Both the position numbers and the translations under genes were made by a program. A DNA stretch of 64,000 bases. It comes from Pseudomonas sp. URMO17WK12:I2 (GTDB lineage Bacteria > Pseudomonadota > Gammaproteobacteria > Pseudomonadales > Pseudomonadaceae). The stretch spans positions 310,001 through 374,000 of the forward strand of contig NZ_QKYW01000005.1 of NCBI RefSeq assembly GCF_003253735.1. Reading direction: 5' to 3'. The notes beneath the pieces were generated by a model. That model was given only the letters and a program-made list of their open reading frames with translations. It had not been told where the DNA came from and made no database searches. Shown here piece by piece: positions 1 through 8,807 of this stretch; position 1 is the stretch's first letter; each line of letters starts with the position of its first letter.

Positions 1-9
1 ATACAGAAA

Positions 10-201
10 TTACTTTTTGGAAATGGTGATGTGCCGGCTGGCAGGGCCATTGGTCTGGCCGCTGACGCCTTTGGCGATCTCTTGGATCTTGCCGCCGGAC
101 TTGAGAAACGCCGCTACTTGAGCGTCGATCGATTCACTGGTTTCCACCGCAGGGGCAGGTTTGGCTTTGCTGTGGGATGCTTTGACGCGCATGACGGTCA
201 T
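10..201 (-). CDS. Small conserved hypothetical protein, 63 aa
   Basis: A short, lysine-rich, soluble protein without signal peptide or membrane segment. An alanine/proline-rich N-terminal stretch is followed by a segment (IDAQVAAFLKSGGKIQEIAKG) that looks like one or two helices and a turn, and the C-terminus ends in lysines. I recall similar short proteins in Pseudomonas genomes, sometimes loosely called regulators, but know no function. The ATG at 201 is preferred because a GAG motif lies 8 nt before it; an in-frame TTG at 222 and ATG at 219 have no better site. It is divergent from the CvfB gene, about 160 bp away, so the two probably share an intergenic promoter region. Confidence 0.6.
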   Translation of the reverse strand: MTVMRVKASHSKAKPAPAVETSESIDAQVAAFLKSGGKIQEIAKGVSGQTNGPASRHITISKK

Positions 202-358
202 ATTGCCTACTCGAGTCATCAAGATGGCCGCCTATTGTATCACCGCTGCACGCTCTGCTGTTCATTCGATGACCAATGGGCGAAAGCCACTGTCAGCCGA
301 CCGCGTTTCGCGGCGGCGAGTCGGGTACACTGCGCGCCTGAAAACGAGGGTAGGTACC

Positions 359-1198
359 ATGGCTGTTATCGGACGTATGAATTCCTTGCAGGTCGTCAAG
401 CACACTGACTTCGGTCTGTACCTGGACGGCGGCGCGGACGGCGAGATTCTGCTGCCCAAGCGTTACATCCCCAAGGACACGCCGAGTGAGGTGGAAGACT
501 GGCTGAACGTCTTCATTTACCTCGACAGTGAAGACAAACTGATCGCCACCACCGACAAACCCAAGGTGCAGGTCGGTGAGTTCGCCAGTCTCAAGGTCGT
601 CGACATCAACCGTGTCGGCCTGTTCCTCGACTGGGGCCTGCCCAAGGACCTGCTGCTGCCGCATTCGGAAGAGAAGCGCCCGCTGCAGATCGGCGATTAC
701 TGCGTGGTGCATGTGTTCGTCGACAAGCGCAGCCGCCGCATCACCGCGACCGCCCGGCTGGACCGCTACCTGGACAAGCTGCCGGCCACTTACACGTCAG
801 GCGAAGAAGTTGACCTGCTGGTGGTCGAGCCGACCGACATGGGCTTCAAGGCGATCATCAACGGCAAGCACTGGGGCCTGATCCACAAGAACGAAGTGAT
901 CGGCTTCATGCGCGGCGGCATCCGCCAGCCGGGCTTCATCAAGGAAATGCGCAGCGACGGCAAGATCAGCCTCAGCCTGCAACCGGTCGGTCAGCAAGTT
1001 ACCGATGGCCTCGGCGAGCAGATCCTGCAGCGTCTGCGTGACAGCGGCGGCGTGCTGGAGCTGAGCGACAAGAGCTCGCCGGAGCGCATCAGCGCCCTGT
1101 TCCGGGTCAGCAAGGGCAACTTCAAGAAAGCCATCGGCGGCCTGTACAAGCAGGGTTTGATCAGCATCCATGAAGAGCGTATCGAACTGATCAAGTGA
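359..1198 (+). CDS. cvfB: CvfB-family S1 RNA-binding protein
   Basis: A 279-aa protein of the CvfB/YitL family, RNA-binding proteins built of S1-like OB folds and a C-terminal winged helix. Visible are three S1-like repeats, roughly residues 1-65, 66-135 and 145-215, with the typical DFGLYLDGG and RVGLFLDWG beta-barrel strands, and a winged-helix region from about 225 (SPERISALFRVSKGNFKKAI) to the end. The open frame extends further upstream, but family proteins begin MAVIGRMNSL and a GGTAGG-like site sits just before the ATG at 359. In Staphylococcus the family affects virulence gene expression; its role in Pseudomonas is not known to me. It is monocistronic here, followed by tRNA-Thr. Confidence 0.92.
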   Translation: MAVIGRMNSLQVVKHTDFGLYLDGGADGEILLPKRYIPKDTPSEVEDWLNVFIYLDSEDKLIATTDKPKVQVGEFASLKVVDINRVGLFLDWGLPKDLLLPHSEEKRPLQIGDYCVVHVFVDKRSRRITATARLDRYLDKLPATYTSGEEVDLLVVEPTDMGFKAIINGKHWGLIHKNEVIGFMRGGIRQPGFIKEMRSDGKISLSLQPVGQQVTDGLGEQILQRLRDSGGVLELSDKSSPERISALFRVSKGNFKKAIGGLYKQGLISIHEERIELIK

Positions 1199-1267
1199 GC
1201 CGCCGGTGCTGGAACGGCCAAAAAGCACTTGAGTGGCGCGCTGGGGCTGCTGAATAATGCGCGTCCC

Positions 1268-1343
1268 GCCGGTGTAGCTCAGTCGGTAGAGCAGCGCACT
1301 CGTAACGCGAAGGTCGTAGGTTCGATTCCTATCTCCGGCACCA
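1268..1343 (+). tRNA. tRNA-Thr (anticodon CGU)
   Basis: A 76-nt cloverleaf with encoded CCA. The acceptor is GCCGGTG/CTCCGGC, the D stem GCTC/GAGC, the anticodon loop CTCGTAA (CGU, reads ACG), and the T arm GTAGG-TTCGATT-CCTAT. Read strictly, the stems contain U6-U67, G27-A43 and A31-C39 non-Watson-Crick pairs (see findings). It is a single gene closed by the terminator immediately downstream. Confidence 0.95.
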
Positions 1344-1352
1344 GTAATGAAG

Positions 1353-1384
1353 AAAGCCCGCATCGATTGATGCGGGCTTTTTTT
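1353..1384 (+). terminator. Rho-independent terminator after tRNA-Thr
   Basis: A perfect 12-bp stem (1353-1364 with 1369-1380), loop GATT, followed by a run of seven T. It starts 10 nt after the CCA end of the tRNA. Confidence 0.92.
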
Positions 1385-1447
1385 GCGCTGCGAGAATGCC
1401 CCTGGACCCGCAGGCGGCATCTGGGGCAGCGCGGGGCCGGCGCATCG

Positions 1448-2374
1448 CTATCGCGCCCATTGCGGATCGGTGGTGAAGGCGATGGTCAGCCAGCGGTGGG
1501 GGCCGGCGTCGCCAATCGCTTCGCCGATGGCGTTGCGCAGCCGGTCCCAGTCGTCCAGGGTGCGCGCCGGCCAGTCAGCGGGCACGATGAAGTACAGTTC
1601 GACCTGCAGCGCGCGCCCGACCTTCGCCACATAGGCCTCGTAGCCGAGGAAGCCCTCTCGGGCCACCACGGCCTCAGCCACCTCGTCGACGTGCAGCTTC
1701 AGTGCCGGCGGCGTGACGAGCAGAATATCGGCCAGCGCCTGGCGAATGGTCAGCAGCGGTAGGGGCAGAATCACCACGCAGATGATCGCCAGCACCGCCG
1801 GGTCGACGTAGGGGGCCAGCCAGGCGTACGCCGTGCCAGCGCTCAGTTCGCCGAGCAAAAAGGCGATCAGCAGCGCCAGGGAGATACTGCCGGACATCAC
1901 CCAGGCTTTGGCATCCAGGGCCACGAAGTCGGAACGGATCGCCCGGTTGGCGCGGAACTCGAGAATCGCCAGGCTGAAACAGGCGATGGTCGCCACCAGT
2001 GCGTAGATGATCGCGAATCCGAAATCCAGGGATTTGCCACCGGCCAGCAGGCTGCCGAGCGCATTGATCAGGGCATACAGCGTGACCCCGCAGAGCAGCG
2101 TGCCGTTGAGTGCGAGAACCATGGGTTCCAGGTGCCAGAAGCCCATGTTGAAGCGTTCGGCAAGGCGGCGGCTGCTCTCGCCCGTAGAGGTGTGCTTGCT
2201 GATCAGCGTGGCGACGATCAGCGCCAGAGCGCTCATGCTGGCATCGGCGAGCGAATAGACCCCATCGAAGACGATGGAAAACGACCCCGACAACAGGCCA
2301 AAGAGGATACCGCCCCCCGCCAGCAGCAGGGTGACGGCGATTGATAGGCGCAGAATGCCTTGTTCACTTGCCAT
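1448..2374 (-). CDS. Cation diffusion facilitator (CDF)-like membrane transporter
   Basis: A 308-aa inner-membrane protein with about six hydrophobic segments and a soluble C-terminal domain of about 90 residues, the layout of CDF divalent-metal/proton antiporters. The TM2 region reads FDGVYSLADASMSAL, resembling the CDF signature. The usual paired Asp/His metal ligands look incomplete: YxxxD in TM2, and no clear HxxxD in TM5 (region ALDAKAWVMSGS). The substrate is therefore uncertain. The start is the ATG at 2374, 5 nt after GGTGAG; an in-frame GTG lies two codons upstream. It stands alone, convergent with the tRNA-Thr gene. Confidence 0.8.
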   Translation of the reverse strand: MASEQGILRLSIAVTLLLAGGGILFGLLSGSFSIVFDGVYSLADASMSALALIVATLISKHTSTGESSRRLAERFNMGFWHLEPMVLALNGTLLCGVTLYALINALGSLLAGGKSLDFGFAIIYALVATIACFSLAILEFRANRAIRSDFVALDAKAWVMSGSISLALLIAFLLGELSAGTAYAWLAPYVDPAVLAIICVVILPLPLLTIRQALADILLVTPPALKLHVDEVAEAVVAREGFLGYEAYVAKVGRALQVELYFIVPADWPARTLDDWDRLRNAIGEAIGDAGPHRWLTIAFTTDPQWAR

Positions 2375-2621
2375 GATCACTCACCAGGTACAGGAGCACG
2401 ATGCCCGGAGCCACGCCGCCGTTGGCGATTCGCACTAACTAATGGCCGGCGTCTGGCTGCTCTGCCAGTGAGCGGGCGCCTGGGCATCGGCTGGTTGCTA
2501 GCTGGGGGCCAGTATAGGTTAGTGTCCGTGCATAAAAAATCGGCGGAATGGCAAGGTTTCTTTGCGTTTATGCAATGTATGGCCTGCCTTGAAGGCGGTT
2601 CTGCGGTTCGATTGTCCTGGT

Positions 2622-2936
2622 TTAGAACCCGGTCTGCCGCACCAGCGCGGCAACCAGGATCCCGGCTGTGATGGCGGCAAGCGGCTTCTTCACCAGCAGC
2701 ATGACGATGGCGGTGCTCAGCAGCGCCAGCCTGGCGCCATTGTCGCCCTCCAGAGCCAGCGGTGCCAGCAGGGCCACCAGTACCGAGCCGGACATGGCGC
2801 TGATGAACTGCTGGGTTCTCAGGTTGATCGGCACGTAGGACATGACGAACACGCCGCCCCAGCGGGTCGCCAGGGTCACTACGGCCATAACCACAACGAC
2901 GATCAGGGCGCCGGAGCCAGCGGTCTCGAGCATCAT
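2622..2936 (-). CDS. azlD: AzlD-family branched-chain amino-acid exporter subunit
   Basis: A 104-aa protein with about four membrane segments, the usual size of AzlD, the small partner of AzlC in export of branched-chain amino acids and toxic analogues. Motifs include a conserved-type TRWGG early in the protein and VKKPLAAITAGI near the end. The ATG at 2936 overlaps the TGA of azlC by 4 bp (ATGA), and a GGAG lies 8 nt upstream inside azlC, so translational coupling is likely. An earlier in-frame ATG at 2954 is less likely. Confidence 0.88.
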   Translation of the reverse strand: MMLETAGSGALIVVVVMAVVTLATRWGGVFVMSYVPINLRTQQFISAMSGSVLVALLAPLALEGDNGARLALLSTAIVMLLVKKPLAAITAGILVAALVRQTGF

Positions 2937-3646
2937 GCTTGTTTCTCCATCCACAATGCGCCGAGCGCACCACCGGCGAGCGCGCCGACGACCACGTGGC
3001 TGTTGCTGGGCAAGTACCAGTAGGCCAGCAGCGAAGCGCCGGCGGCAACCGTCCAGATGATCAGGATGCGCAGGTTCTTCTGCCCGCCGACCACCATGGC
3101 CAGTAGAAAGCAGCCCATGACCATGTCCAGGCCGAAACTCACCGGGTCATCGATGGCGCTACCGAAATAGATGCCCAGCCAGGTACCGAGCACCCAGGCC
3201 AGCCATAGCGCCAGGCCACCGCCAAGCAACAGCCCGAGCCCGGGTTTGCCCGCGCCAAAGGCCTGCATCGACATCGCCCAGTTGGCATCGGACGCCACCA
3301 GCATGACGCCGTAGCGCTTGGCCGGCGGCAGGCTGCTGAGCCAGGGATAGAGGGTGGCGCCCATCAACAGGTGGCGGGCATTGATGGCGAACACGGTCAG
3401 TGCCAGCGGCACTAGCGGTATGTGCGTACCCCACATGTCCAGCGCGGCGAATTGCGAGGCGCCTGCAAACACCAGCGCGCTCATCACCAGGCTGGTTTCG
3501 GTGCTGAGCCCTGTTTGCGTGGCCGCCAGCCCGAAAGCCAGCCCGAACAAAACCACGAAGGCCGAGATCGGCAGGAACTGGCGAAAGCCGCTCCAGGTGA
3601 GGGCGCCATCGAGTGCTTGCAGCTGTTTTTCGTCGTGAGCGGGCAT
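2933..3646 (-). CDS. azlC: AzlC-family branched-chain amino-acid exporter subunit
   Basis: A 237-aa polytopic inner-membrane protein of the AzlC family (the BrnF-like larger subunit). Family-like stretches are FGLAFGLAATQTGLS, FAGASQFAALDMW and FAINARHLLMGATLYPW. With AzlD it should export branched-chain amino acids; the substrate is inferred from the family. The start is the ATG at 3646 with AGGA 5 nt upstream; the open frame extends 36 codons further without a better site. It is first gene of a two-gene operon with azlD. Confidence 0.9.
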   Translation of the reverse strand: MPAHDEKQLQALDGALTWSGFRQFLPISAFVVLFGLAFGLAATQTGLSTETSLVMSALVFAGASQFAALDMWGTHIPLVPLALTVFAINARHLLMGATLYPWLSSLPPAKRYGVMLVASDANWAMSMQAFGAGKPGLGLLLGGGLALWLAWVLGTWLGIYFGSAIDDPVSFGLDMVMGCFLLAMVVGGQKNLRILIIWTVAAGASLLAYWYLPSNSHVVVGALAGGALGALWMEKQA

Positions 3647-3782
3647 AACGATCCTGGTTATTGCATCAACACCGCCGGCCGACGGTTTTTGCCTGTCCAT
3701 GGTGCGCGTCTCGACAACGCCTGTTCGTCTGCTGAGAGGCACCGGGATCGGCATAGTCTACCAATCCCGTATGCGTTCGCGC

Positions 3783-5483
3783 TTACAGCGGCGGGGTGCG
3801 CGGCGGAATCTGCCGTTTGTTGCCGGTCGACTCGAAAGCCGAGGCCAGTTGCAGCAGCGCGTTGTCGTCGTAGGCGCGGCCGGCGAAGGTCAGCCCGACC
3901 GGCATGCCGATATCGGCCATCACGCCCATCGGTACGGTGACCGTCGGCACGCCGAGGTGGCGAATGGCGAGGTTACCGTTGGCTACCCAGATGCCATTGC
4001 TCCAGGCGATATCGGCAGACTGCGGGTTCACGTCGGCATCGGCCGGGCCCACATCGGCGACGGTGGGGAACAGCACGGCGTCGAGGTTGAGCTCATCCAT
4101 CCATTGCTCGAGGTCGAGCTGGCGGGTCTTCTCCAGGCCGCGCAGGCCGTCCGGTACGCTGGCGATCTCGTGCCACGGCGTGATACCACGCTGCGCCATG
4201 CGCACGTACTCGTCCATGCCGGCGGCCAGGTCGTCTTCACGGTTGGGCAGGGTGCCGGGGTCGTGAGGGAAGATCTGCGGACCGTCAACGTCTGCCAGGC
4301 GATTGAGTTGCGGGTCGTTATTGGCGCGCAGGAAGTCATCGAAGGCCCAGCCAGACAGCTCCCACAGCTCGTCATGCAGAAACTGGCGGGAGACCAAGCC
4401 GCGGTTGTATACCGTCGGCGCACCGGGGCGGTCGCCCTCGCAGTTGGACACCAGCGGAAAATCCACTTCGACTACCTTGGCGCCAGCATTTTCCAGGGCG
4501 GCGCGGGCCTGTTCCCACAGCGCGATCACCGAAGCGCGGGTATGGATGCGTTGCCCGGTCGGGCCGCCAATACCAGGTTTTTCGCTGGTGCCGGCCAGCT
4601 CATCCTTGTTGATGTACATGCGTGGCACGCCAAAGCGCTTGCCCTTGAGCGCATCAGTCCGTGCGGCCAGCTCGAGGTAGGAGGCGGGACGCACGTCGGA
4701 CGCTTTCGGAATCGGCACCCAGGGCTGCAGGCGCCACAGATCGCCACGGGTGTCCGGGTCGTCCGCCACGACAACTTCGAGGATCTCCAACAGGTCCGCC
4801 ATGGTGCGGGCGAAGGGTACGACCACGTCCATGGTCGGGGTCAGCGGCCAGTTGCCGCGCACCGAAATCACCCCGCGTGACGGCGTGTAGGCGCACAGGC
4901 CGTTATTGGAAGCCGGGCCACGACCACTCGACCAGGTTTCTTCGGCCAGGCCGAAAGCGGCGAAGCTTGCCGCGGTGGCGGTGCCGGCACCGTTGGAGGA
5001 GCCCGAGGCGAACGGTGCAGTGAGGTAGTTGGCGTTGTAGGGGCTTTCGGCGCGGCCATACACACCGCGCTGCATCCCACCATTGGCCATCGGCGGCATA
5101 TTGGTCTTGCCCAGGCAGATGGCACCGGCAGCACGCAGGCGCTCGATGGTGAAGGCATCACGCTGGGCGACCAGATCCTTGAACGCTGGGCTGCCCGAGG
5201 CGGCCGTCAGGCCTTTGACCAGGTAGCTGTCCTTGGCGGTATAGGGGATGCCGTCCAGGGGGCTCAGGGGTTCGCCGCGAGCGCGACGGGCATCGGAGGC
5301 TTCGGCCTCTTCCAGAGCGTCCGGGTTGCGCACCACCACAGCGTTGAGCTGGGTGGCCGTATCCGCGCCGTCATAGGCGTCGATCCGTGCAAGATAAGCC
5401 TCGACCAGTTCGACCGCCGTGGTGCGGCCGGCCTCGAGCGCAGCGCGCAGCTCGGCGATGGAGACTTCGGTTACCTCGAACAT
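3783..5483 (-). CDS. Amidase-signature family hydrolase
   Basis: A 566-aa cytosolic enzyme of the amidase-signature family (Ser-cisSer-Lys hydrolases). The triad can be placed as Lys84 (IPYTAKDSY), Ser162 (ASGSSNGAG) and Ser186 (TWSSGRGPAS); the 24-residue spacing between the two serines is the family spacing. The substrate cannot be read from sequence: the family includes aryl/alkyl amidases, peptide amidases and allophanate hydrolases. There is no GatB/GatC partner nearby and the nucleophile loop lacks the usual GGS, so it is not the tRNA amidotransferase GatA. The start at 5483 follows GGGGTGA. It is monocistronic. Confidence 0.85.
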   Translation of the reverse strand: MFEVTEVSIAELRAALEAGRTTAVELVEAYLARIDAYDGADTATQLNAVVVRNPDALEEAEASDARRARGEPLSPLDGIPYTAKDSYLVKGLTAASGSPAFKDLVAQRDAFTIERLRAAGAICLGKTNMPPMANGGMQRGVYGRAESPYNANYLTAPFASGSSNGAGTATAASFAAFGLAEETWSSGRGPASNNGLCAYTPSRGVISVRGNWPLTPTMDVVVPFARTMADLLEILEVVVADDPDTRGDLWRLQPWVPIPKASDVRPASYLELAARTDALKGKRFGVPRMYINKDELAGTSEKPGIGGPTGQRIHTRASVIALWEQARAALENAGAKVVEVDFPLVSNCEGDRPGAPTVYNRGLVSRQFLHDELWELSGWAFDDFLRANNDPQLNRLADVDGPQIFPHDPGTLPNREDDLAAGMDEYVRMAQRGITPWHEIASVPDGLRGLEKTRQLDLEQWMDELNLDAVLFPTVADVGPADADVNPQSADIAWSNGIWVANGNLAIRHLGVPTVTVPMGVMADIGMPVGLTFAGRAYDDNALLQLASAFESTGNKRQIPPRTPPL

Positions 5484-5689
5484 GCTGTCACCCCTGAACA
5501 CTGGTGGGCAGGCGGCGTGTTCGCACGCCTGATGCCCGGTTGAATAGCGGCTCATCTGGAGCCGGTCAGTGGTCGATTCTAGTGCCACCCGCGAACAAGA
5601 AGCAGCCCCGGGCGTTCATTTTTTTGCACAGTTCGAGCCCTCAGGCCCAATGCTGTACATTGGCGCCTGGAATGTAGCGAGGTGCCTCG

Positions 5690-6262
5690 ATGAACGATTC
5701 GATCAAGCCCGTGAGCCTGGACAAAGCCTACCGGCTGCTCAATCACGGCCCTACGGTGCTGGTTTCCGCACGCCACGATGGCGTTGACGGCGTGATGGCT
5801 GCAGCCTGGGCCTGTGCCCTGGACTTCGAACCACCCAAACTCACAGTGGTGCTCGATAAAATCACCGCTACCCGCGTGCTGGTTGAAGGCAGCGGGCAAT
5901 TCGTCATTCAGGTACCCACCGCCGCACAGCTGGAACTGACCTATCAGGTGGGCTCGCGCAGACTCAATGATGAGCCTGGCAAACTGGCCGAAAGCGGTGT
6001 CGAGCTGCTCACCCTGGGAGACCTGGACCTGCCGTTCGTTGCCGGCTGCTCGGCGTGGCTGGCCTGTCGGCTGATTGTCGAGCCGCACAACCAGCAGGTG
6101 TACGACCTGTTCATCGGCGAAGTCATCGCCGCCTGGGCCGATGAGCGGGTGTTCCGCGACGGACGCTGGCACTTCGAGGATGCCGACCCAAGCTGGCGCA
6201 GCCTTCACCATGTAGCCGGCGGTCACTTTTATGGCATCGGCGAGGCGCTGACCCGCAAATGA
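5690..6262 (+). CDS. Flavin reductase-like FMN-binding protein
   Basis: A 190-aa protein of the flavin reductase-like (DIM6/NTAB) family, split-barrel FMN-binding proteins that reduce flavin with NAD(P)H or act as small flavoproteins. Family-like features are the early PTVLVSARHDGVDGVMAAAWACALDF strand pair, the DKITATRVLVEGSGQFVIQVP region and the closing HHVAGGHFYGIGE. The ATG at 5690 lies 5 nt after GAGGTGCC. It is divergent from the amidase; no monooxygenase partner is nearby, so the physiological role is open. Confidence 0.82.
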   Translation: MNDSIKPVSLDKAYRLLNHGPTVLVSARHDGVDGVMAAAWACALDFEPPKLTVVLDKITATRVLVEGSGQFVIQVPTAAQLELTYQVGSRRLNDEPGKLAESGVELLTLGDLDLPFVAGCSAWLACRLIVEPHNQQVYDLFIGEVIAAWADERVFRDGRWHFEDADPSWRSLHHVAGGHFYGIGEALTRK

Positions 6263-6330
6263 TCCGCGTCTGGCGTTGTCTCAGGCAGACATGCAACGCA
6301 GGCGCATCGGCGCCGTAACCGGAGCTCGAG

Positions 6331-6675
6331 ATGAAAGCCCTGATCAGCCTTACCCTGGCGCTGGCCATCCTGGCCGGTGGTGCTACAGCACTCGCCGATG
6401 AGCGCGCGCCGCAAACCATCCGTGTGATTCCCAAGGCATACGTAAGCCCGGGAGCCAGTGGCAGCGTCGACACCTACGAACGTCAGGAGCGCTACAACCT
6501 CTATGGCGGCCAGCGTATACCGCAAGGCATCGATTCGCGCCGCTATGAAAGTGGCCAGCGCAGCTCGACCTTCGAGACCCGTGGTGGTATTCGCCAGAGC
6601 ACCGAGTACCCGAATGGCTACGAAGTGCAGCGTTATCCGGGGCAGGACACGCAGCAGTACCAACAGCGTCGCTAG
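6331..6675 (+). CDS. Small secreted/periplasmic hypothetical protein
   Basis: 114 aa with a clear signal peptide (MKALISLTLALAILAGGATALA, cleavage likely near residue 22). The mature part is strongly hydrophilic and rich in Arg, Tyr, Gln and Gly (for example QYQQRR at the C-terminus). It has no cysteine and no domain I recognise, and probably lacks a compact hydrophobic core. The start has GGAGC about 7 nt upstream. I recall similar tyrosine/glutamine-rich exported proteins in pseudomonads without known function. Confidence 0.7.
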   Translation: MKALISLTLALAILAGGATALADERAPQTIRVIPKAYVSPGASGSVDTYERQERYNLYGGQRIPQGIDSRRYESGQRSSTFETRGGIRQSTEYPNGYEVQRYPGQDTQQYQQRR

Positions 6676-6681
6676 GTCGCA

Positions 6682-6697
6682 TTAGACTTTGGTCTAA
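6682..6697. promoter_or_regulatory. Perfect palindrome upstream of the acetate-transport operon
   Basis: TTAGACTTTGGTCTAA is a 6-4-6 inverted repeat 96 bp before the first gene of the DUF485-actP pair. It has operator geometry. In Pseudomonas the LuxR-type response regulator CrbR/ErdR activates actP and acsA, so it is a candidate; the assignment is inference. Confidence 0.5.
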
Positions 6698-6792
6698 AAA
6701 ACAGAGGGCTTCGACTAAGGTCGTCTGTCACAAGTCGAATGCTGACATACAGTTATCCGTACCAGCATTCTGCTGTGGAGGATAACAATAAA

Positions 6793-7104
6793 ATGAACGA
6801 CAGCATCTACCGGCGGATCGAGCAAAGTCCGCATTTCAAGGAGCTAGTGGCCAAGCGTGAGCGATTCGCCTGGATACTCTCCGCCTTCATGCTCGGCATC
6901 TATGTCGGCTTCATTCTGCTCATCGCCTTCGTGCCTGGCTGGCTCGGCACCCGTATCACTGCCGACTCGCCGATTACCTGGGGAATCCCGGTCGGTGTCG
7001 GGGTAATTCTTTCAGCCTTCGTGCTGACCGGTATCTACGTGCGTCGCGCCAACAGCGAGTTCGACAACCTGAACCAGGTAATCCTGGATGAGGTGGGCAA
7101 ATGA
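6793..7104 (+). CDS. yjcH: DUF485 membrane protein (YjcH-like)
   Basis: 103 aa with two membrane segments (about residues 25-47 and 60-82), matching DUF485 proteins such as E. coli YjcH that are encoded directly before the acetate permease ActP. The ATG at 6793 has a GGAGG about 11 nt upstream; an earlier in-frame ATG at 6739 has none. Its last codons overlap the actP start (ATGA), implying translational coupling. It may assist ActP assembly or function; no enzymatic motif is present. Confidence 0.9.
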   Translation: MNDSIYRRIEQSPHFKELVAKRERFAWILSAFMLGIYVGFILLIAFVPGWLGTRITADSPITWGIPVGVGVILSAFVLTGIYVRRANSEFDNLNQVILDEVGK

Positions 7105-8756
7105 TCGGTCGCATCCTCTCCACTTTGGCCTTGATGGCCCTGGCCCCGACCTTGTGGGCCGATGCGTTGACTGGCGACGTGCAGCGTCAGGCCGTCAACA
7201 CACCCGCGATCCTGATGTTCCTTGCTTTCGTCGGTGGCACCCTGTGCATCACCTACTGGGCATCCAAGCGCAGCAAATCGACATCGGACTTCTATACCGC
7301 AGGGGGCGGTATCACCGGTTTTCAAAACGGCCTGGCAATCGCGGGTGACTACATGTCGGCCGCGTCCTTCCTGGGTATTTCCGCCCTGGTGTTCACCTCG
7401 GGCTACGACGGCCTGATCTATTCCATCGGCTTCCTGGTCGGCTGGCCGGTGATCCTGTTCCTGATCGCCGAACGCCTGCGCAACCTGGGCAAGTACACCT
7501 TTGCCGACGTGGCGTCCTATCGCCTCAAGCAGAAGGAAATCCGCACCCTGTCGGCCAGTGGCTCGCTGGTGGTGGTGGCCTTCTACCTGATCGCGCAAAT
7601 GGTCGGCGCCGGCAAGCTGATCCAGCTGTTGTTTGGCCTCGACTACCACGTTGCGGTCGTGCTGGTCGGTATCCTGATGGTCATGTACGTGCTGTTCGGC
7701 GGCATGCTGGCGACCACCTGGGTGCAGATCATCAAGGCAGTGCTGTTGCTCTCCGGTGCGTCGTTCATGGCGTTCATGGTAATGAAGCACGTTGGCTTCA
7801 ACTTCAATACCCTGTTCACCGAAGCGATCAAGGTTCACGCCAATGGCGAAGCGATCATGAGCCCCGGCGGTTTGGTGAAGGACCCGATCTCGGCAATTTC
7901 CCTCGGCCTGGCGCTGATGTTCGGTACTGCCGGCCTGCCGCACATCCTGATGCGCTTCTTCACCGTTGGTGATGCCAAGGAAGCCCGTAAGTCGGTGTTC
8001 TACGCGACTGGTTTCATTGGTTACTTCTACATCCTGACCTTTATCATCGGCTTCGGCGCGATTCTGCTGGTCAGCACCAACCCGGCCTTCAAGGACGCTG
8101 CTGGCGCTCTGCTGGGTGGTAACAACATGGCAGCGGTGCACCTGGCCAACGCCGTGGGTGGCAGCATTTTCCTGGGCTTCATCTCGGCCGTGGCGTTCGC
8201 CACCATCCTCGCGGTGGTTGCCGGTCTGACCCTGGCTGGTGCCTCGGCGGTATCCCACGACCTGTACGCGAGTGTGATCAAGAAGGGCAACGTCAACGAG
8301 AAGGATGAACTGCGCGTATCGAAGATCACCACCGTGTGCCTGGGTGTCCTGGCTATCGGCCTGGGTATCCTCTTCGAGAAGCAGAACATCGCCTTCATGG
8401 TGGGCCTGGCGTTCTCCATTGCAGCGAGCTGTAACTTCCCCGTGCTGTTCCTGAGCATGTACTGGAAGAACCTGACCACCCGTGGCGCGATGATCGGCGG
8501 CTGGCTCGGCCTGATCACTGCGGTGGTGCTGATGGTGCTCGGCCCAACCATCTGGGTCACGGTGCTCGGTCACGAGAAGGCGATCTTCCCGTACGAATAC
8601 CCGGCGCTGTTCTCCATCATCGTGGCGTTCGTCGGTATCTGGTTCTTCTCGATCACCGACAAGTCGGAATCGGCTGCAGAGGAACGCGCGCTGTTCCTGC
8701 CGCAGTTCGTACGTTCGCACACCGGCCTGGGGGCCAGTGGCGCTTCGGCTCACTGA
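7101..8756 (+). CDS. actP: Cation/acetate symporter ActP
   Basis: A 551-aa sodium:solute symporter family protein with an N-terminal signal-like segment and about 13 membrane spans. Recognisable are [33 protein letters not shown] and the [16 protein letters not shown] region typical of acetate/glycolate permeases (E. coli ActP is 549 aa). It takes up acetate and other short carboxylates with cations. It is translationally coupled to the DUF485 gene and ends at a strong terminator. No acs gene lies in the window, unlike the E. coli acs-yjcH-actP arrangement. Confidence 0.95.
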   Translation: MIGRILSTLALMALAPTLWADALTGDVQRQAVNTPAILMFLAFVGGTLCITYWASKRSKSTSDFYTAGGGITGFQNGLAIAGDYMSAASFLGISALVFTSGYDGLIYSIGFLVGWPVILFLIAERLRNLGKYTFADVASYRLKQKEIRTLSASGSLVVVAFYLIAQMVGAGKLIQLLFGLDYHVAVVLVGILMVMYVLFGGMLATTWVQIIKAVLLLSGASFMAFMVMKHVGFNFNTLFTEAIKVHANGEAIMSPGGLVKDPISAISLGLALMFGTAGLPHILMRFFTVGDAKEARKSVFYATGFIGYFYILTFIIGFGAILLVSTNPAFKDAAGALLGGNNMAAVHLANAVGGSIFLGFISAVAFATILAVVAGLTLAGASAVSHDLYASVIKKGNVNEKDELRVSKITTVCLGVLAIGLGILFEKQNIAFMVGLAFSIAASCNFPVLFLSMYWKNLTTRGAMIGGWLGLITAVVLMVLGPTIWVTVLGHEKAIFPYEYPALFSIIVAFVGIWFFSITDKSESAAEERALFLPQFVRSHTGLGASGASAH

Positions 8757-8773
8757 TCGCTCAGCGGTAGACG

Positions 8774-8804
8774 AAGGGGCGGCCTGCGGGTCGCCCCTTT
8801 TTTT
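8774..8804 (+). terminator. Rho-independent terminator after actP
   Basis: An 8-bp stem AAGGGGCG (8774-8781) with CGCCCCTT (8792-8799), then an uninterrupted T run to 8804. It lies immediately left of the inverted-repeat element. Confidence 0.9.
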
Positions 8805-8807
8805 GGT

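Noticed and set aside
3783..5483. GatA subunit of the tRNA amidotransferase
   Set aside because: No gatB or gatC neighbours, and the loop before the nucleophile differs (TWSSG); general amidase is the safer call.
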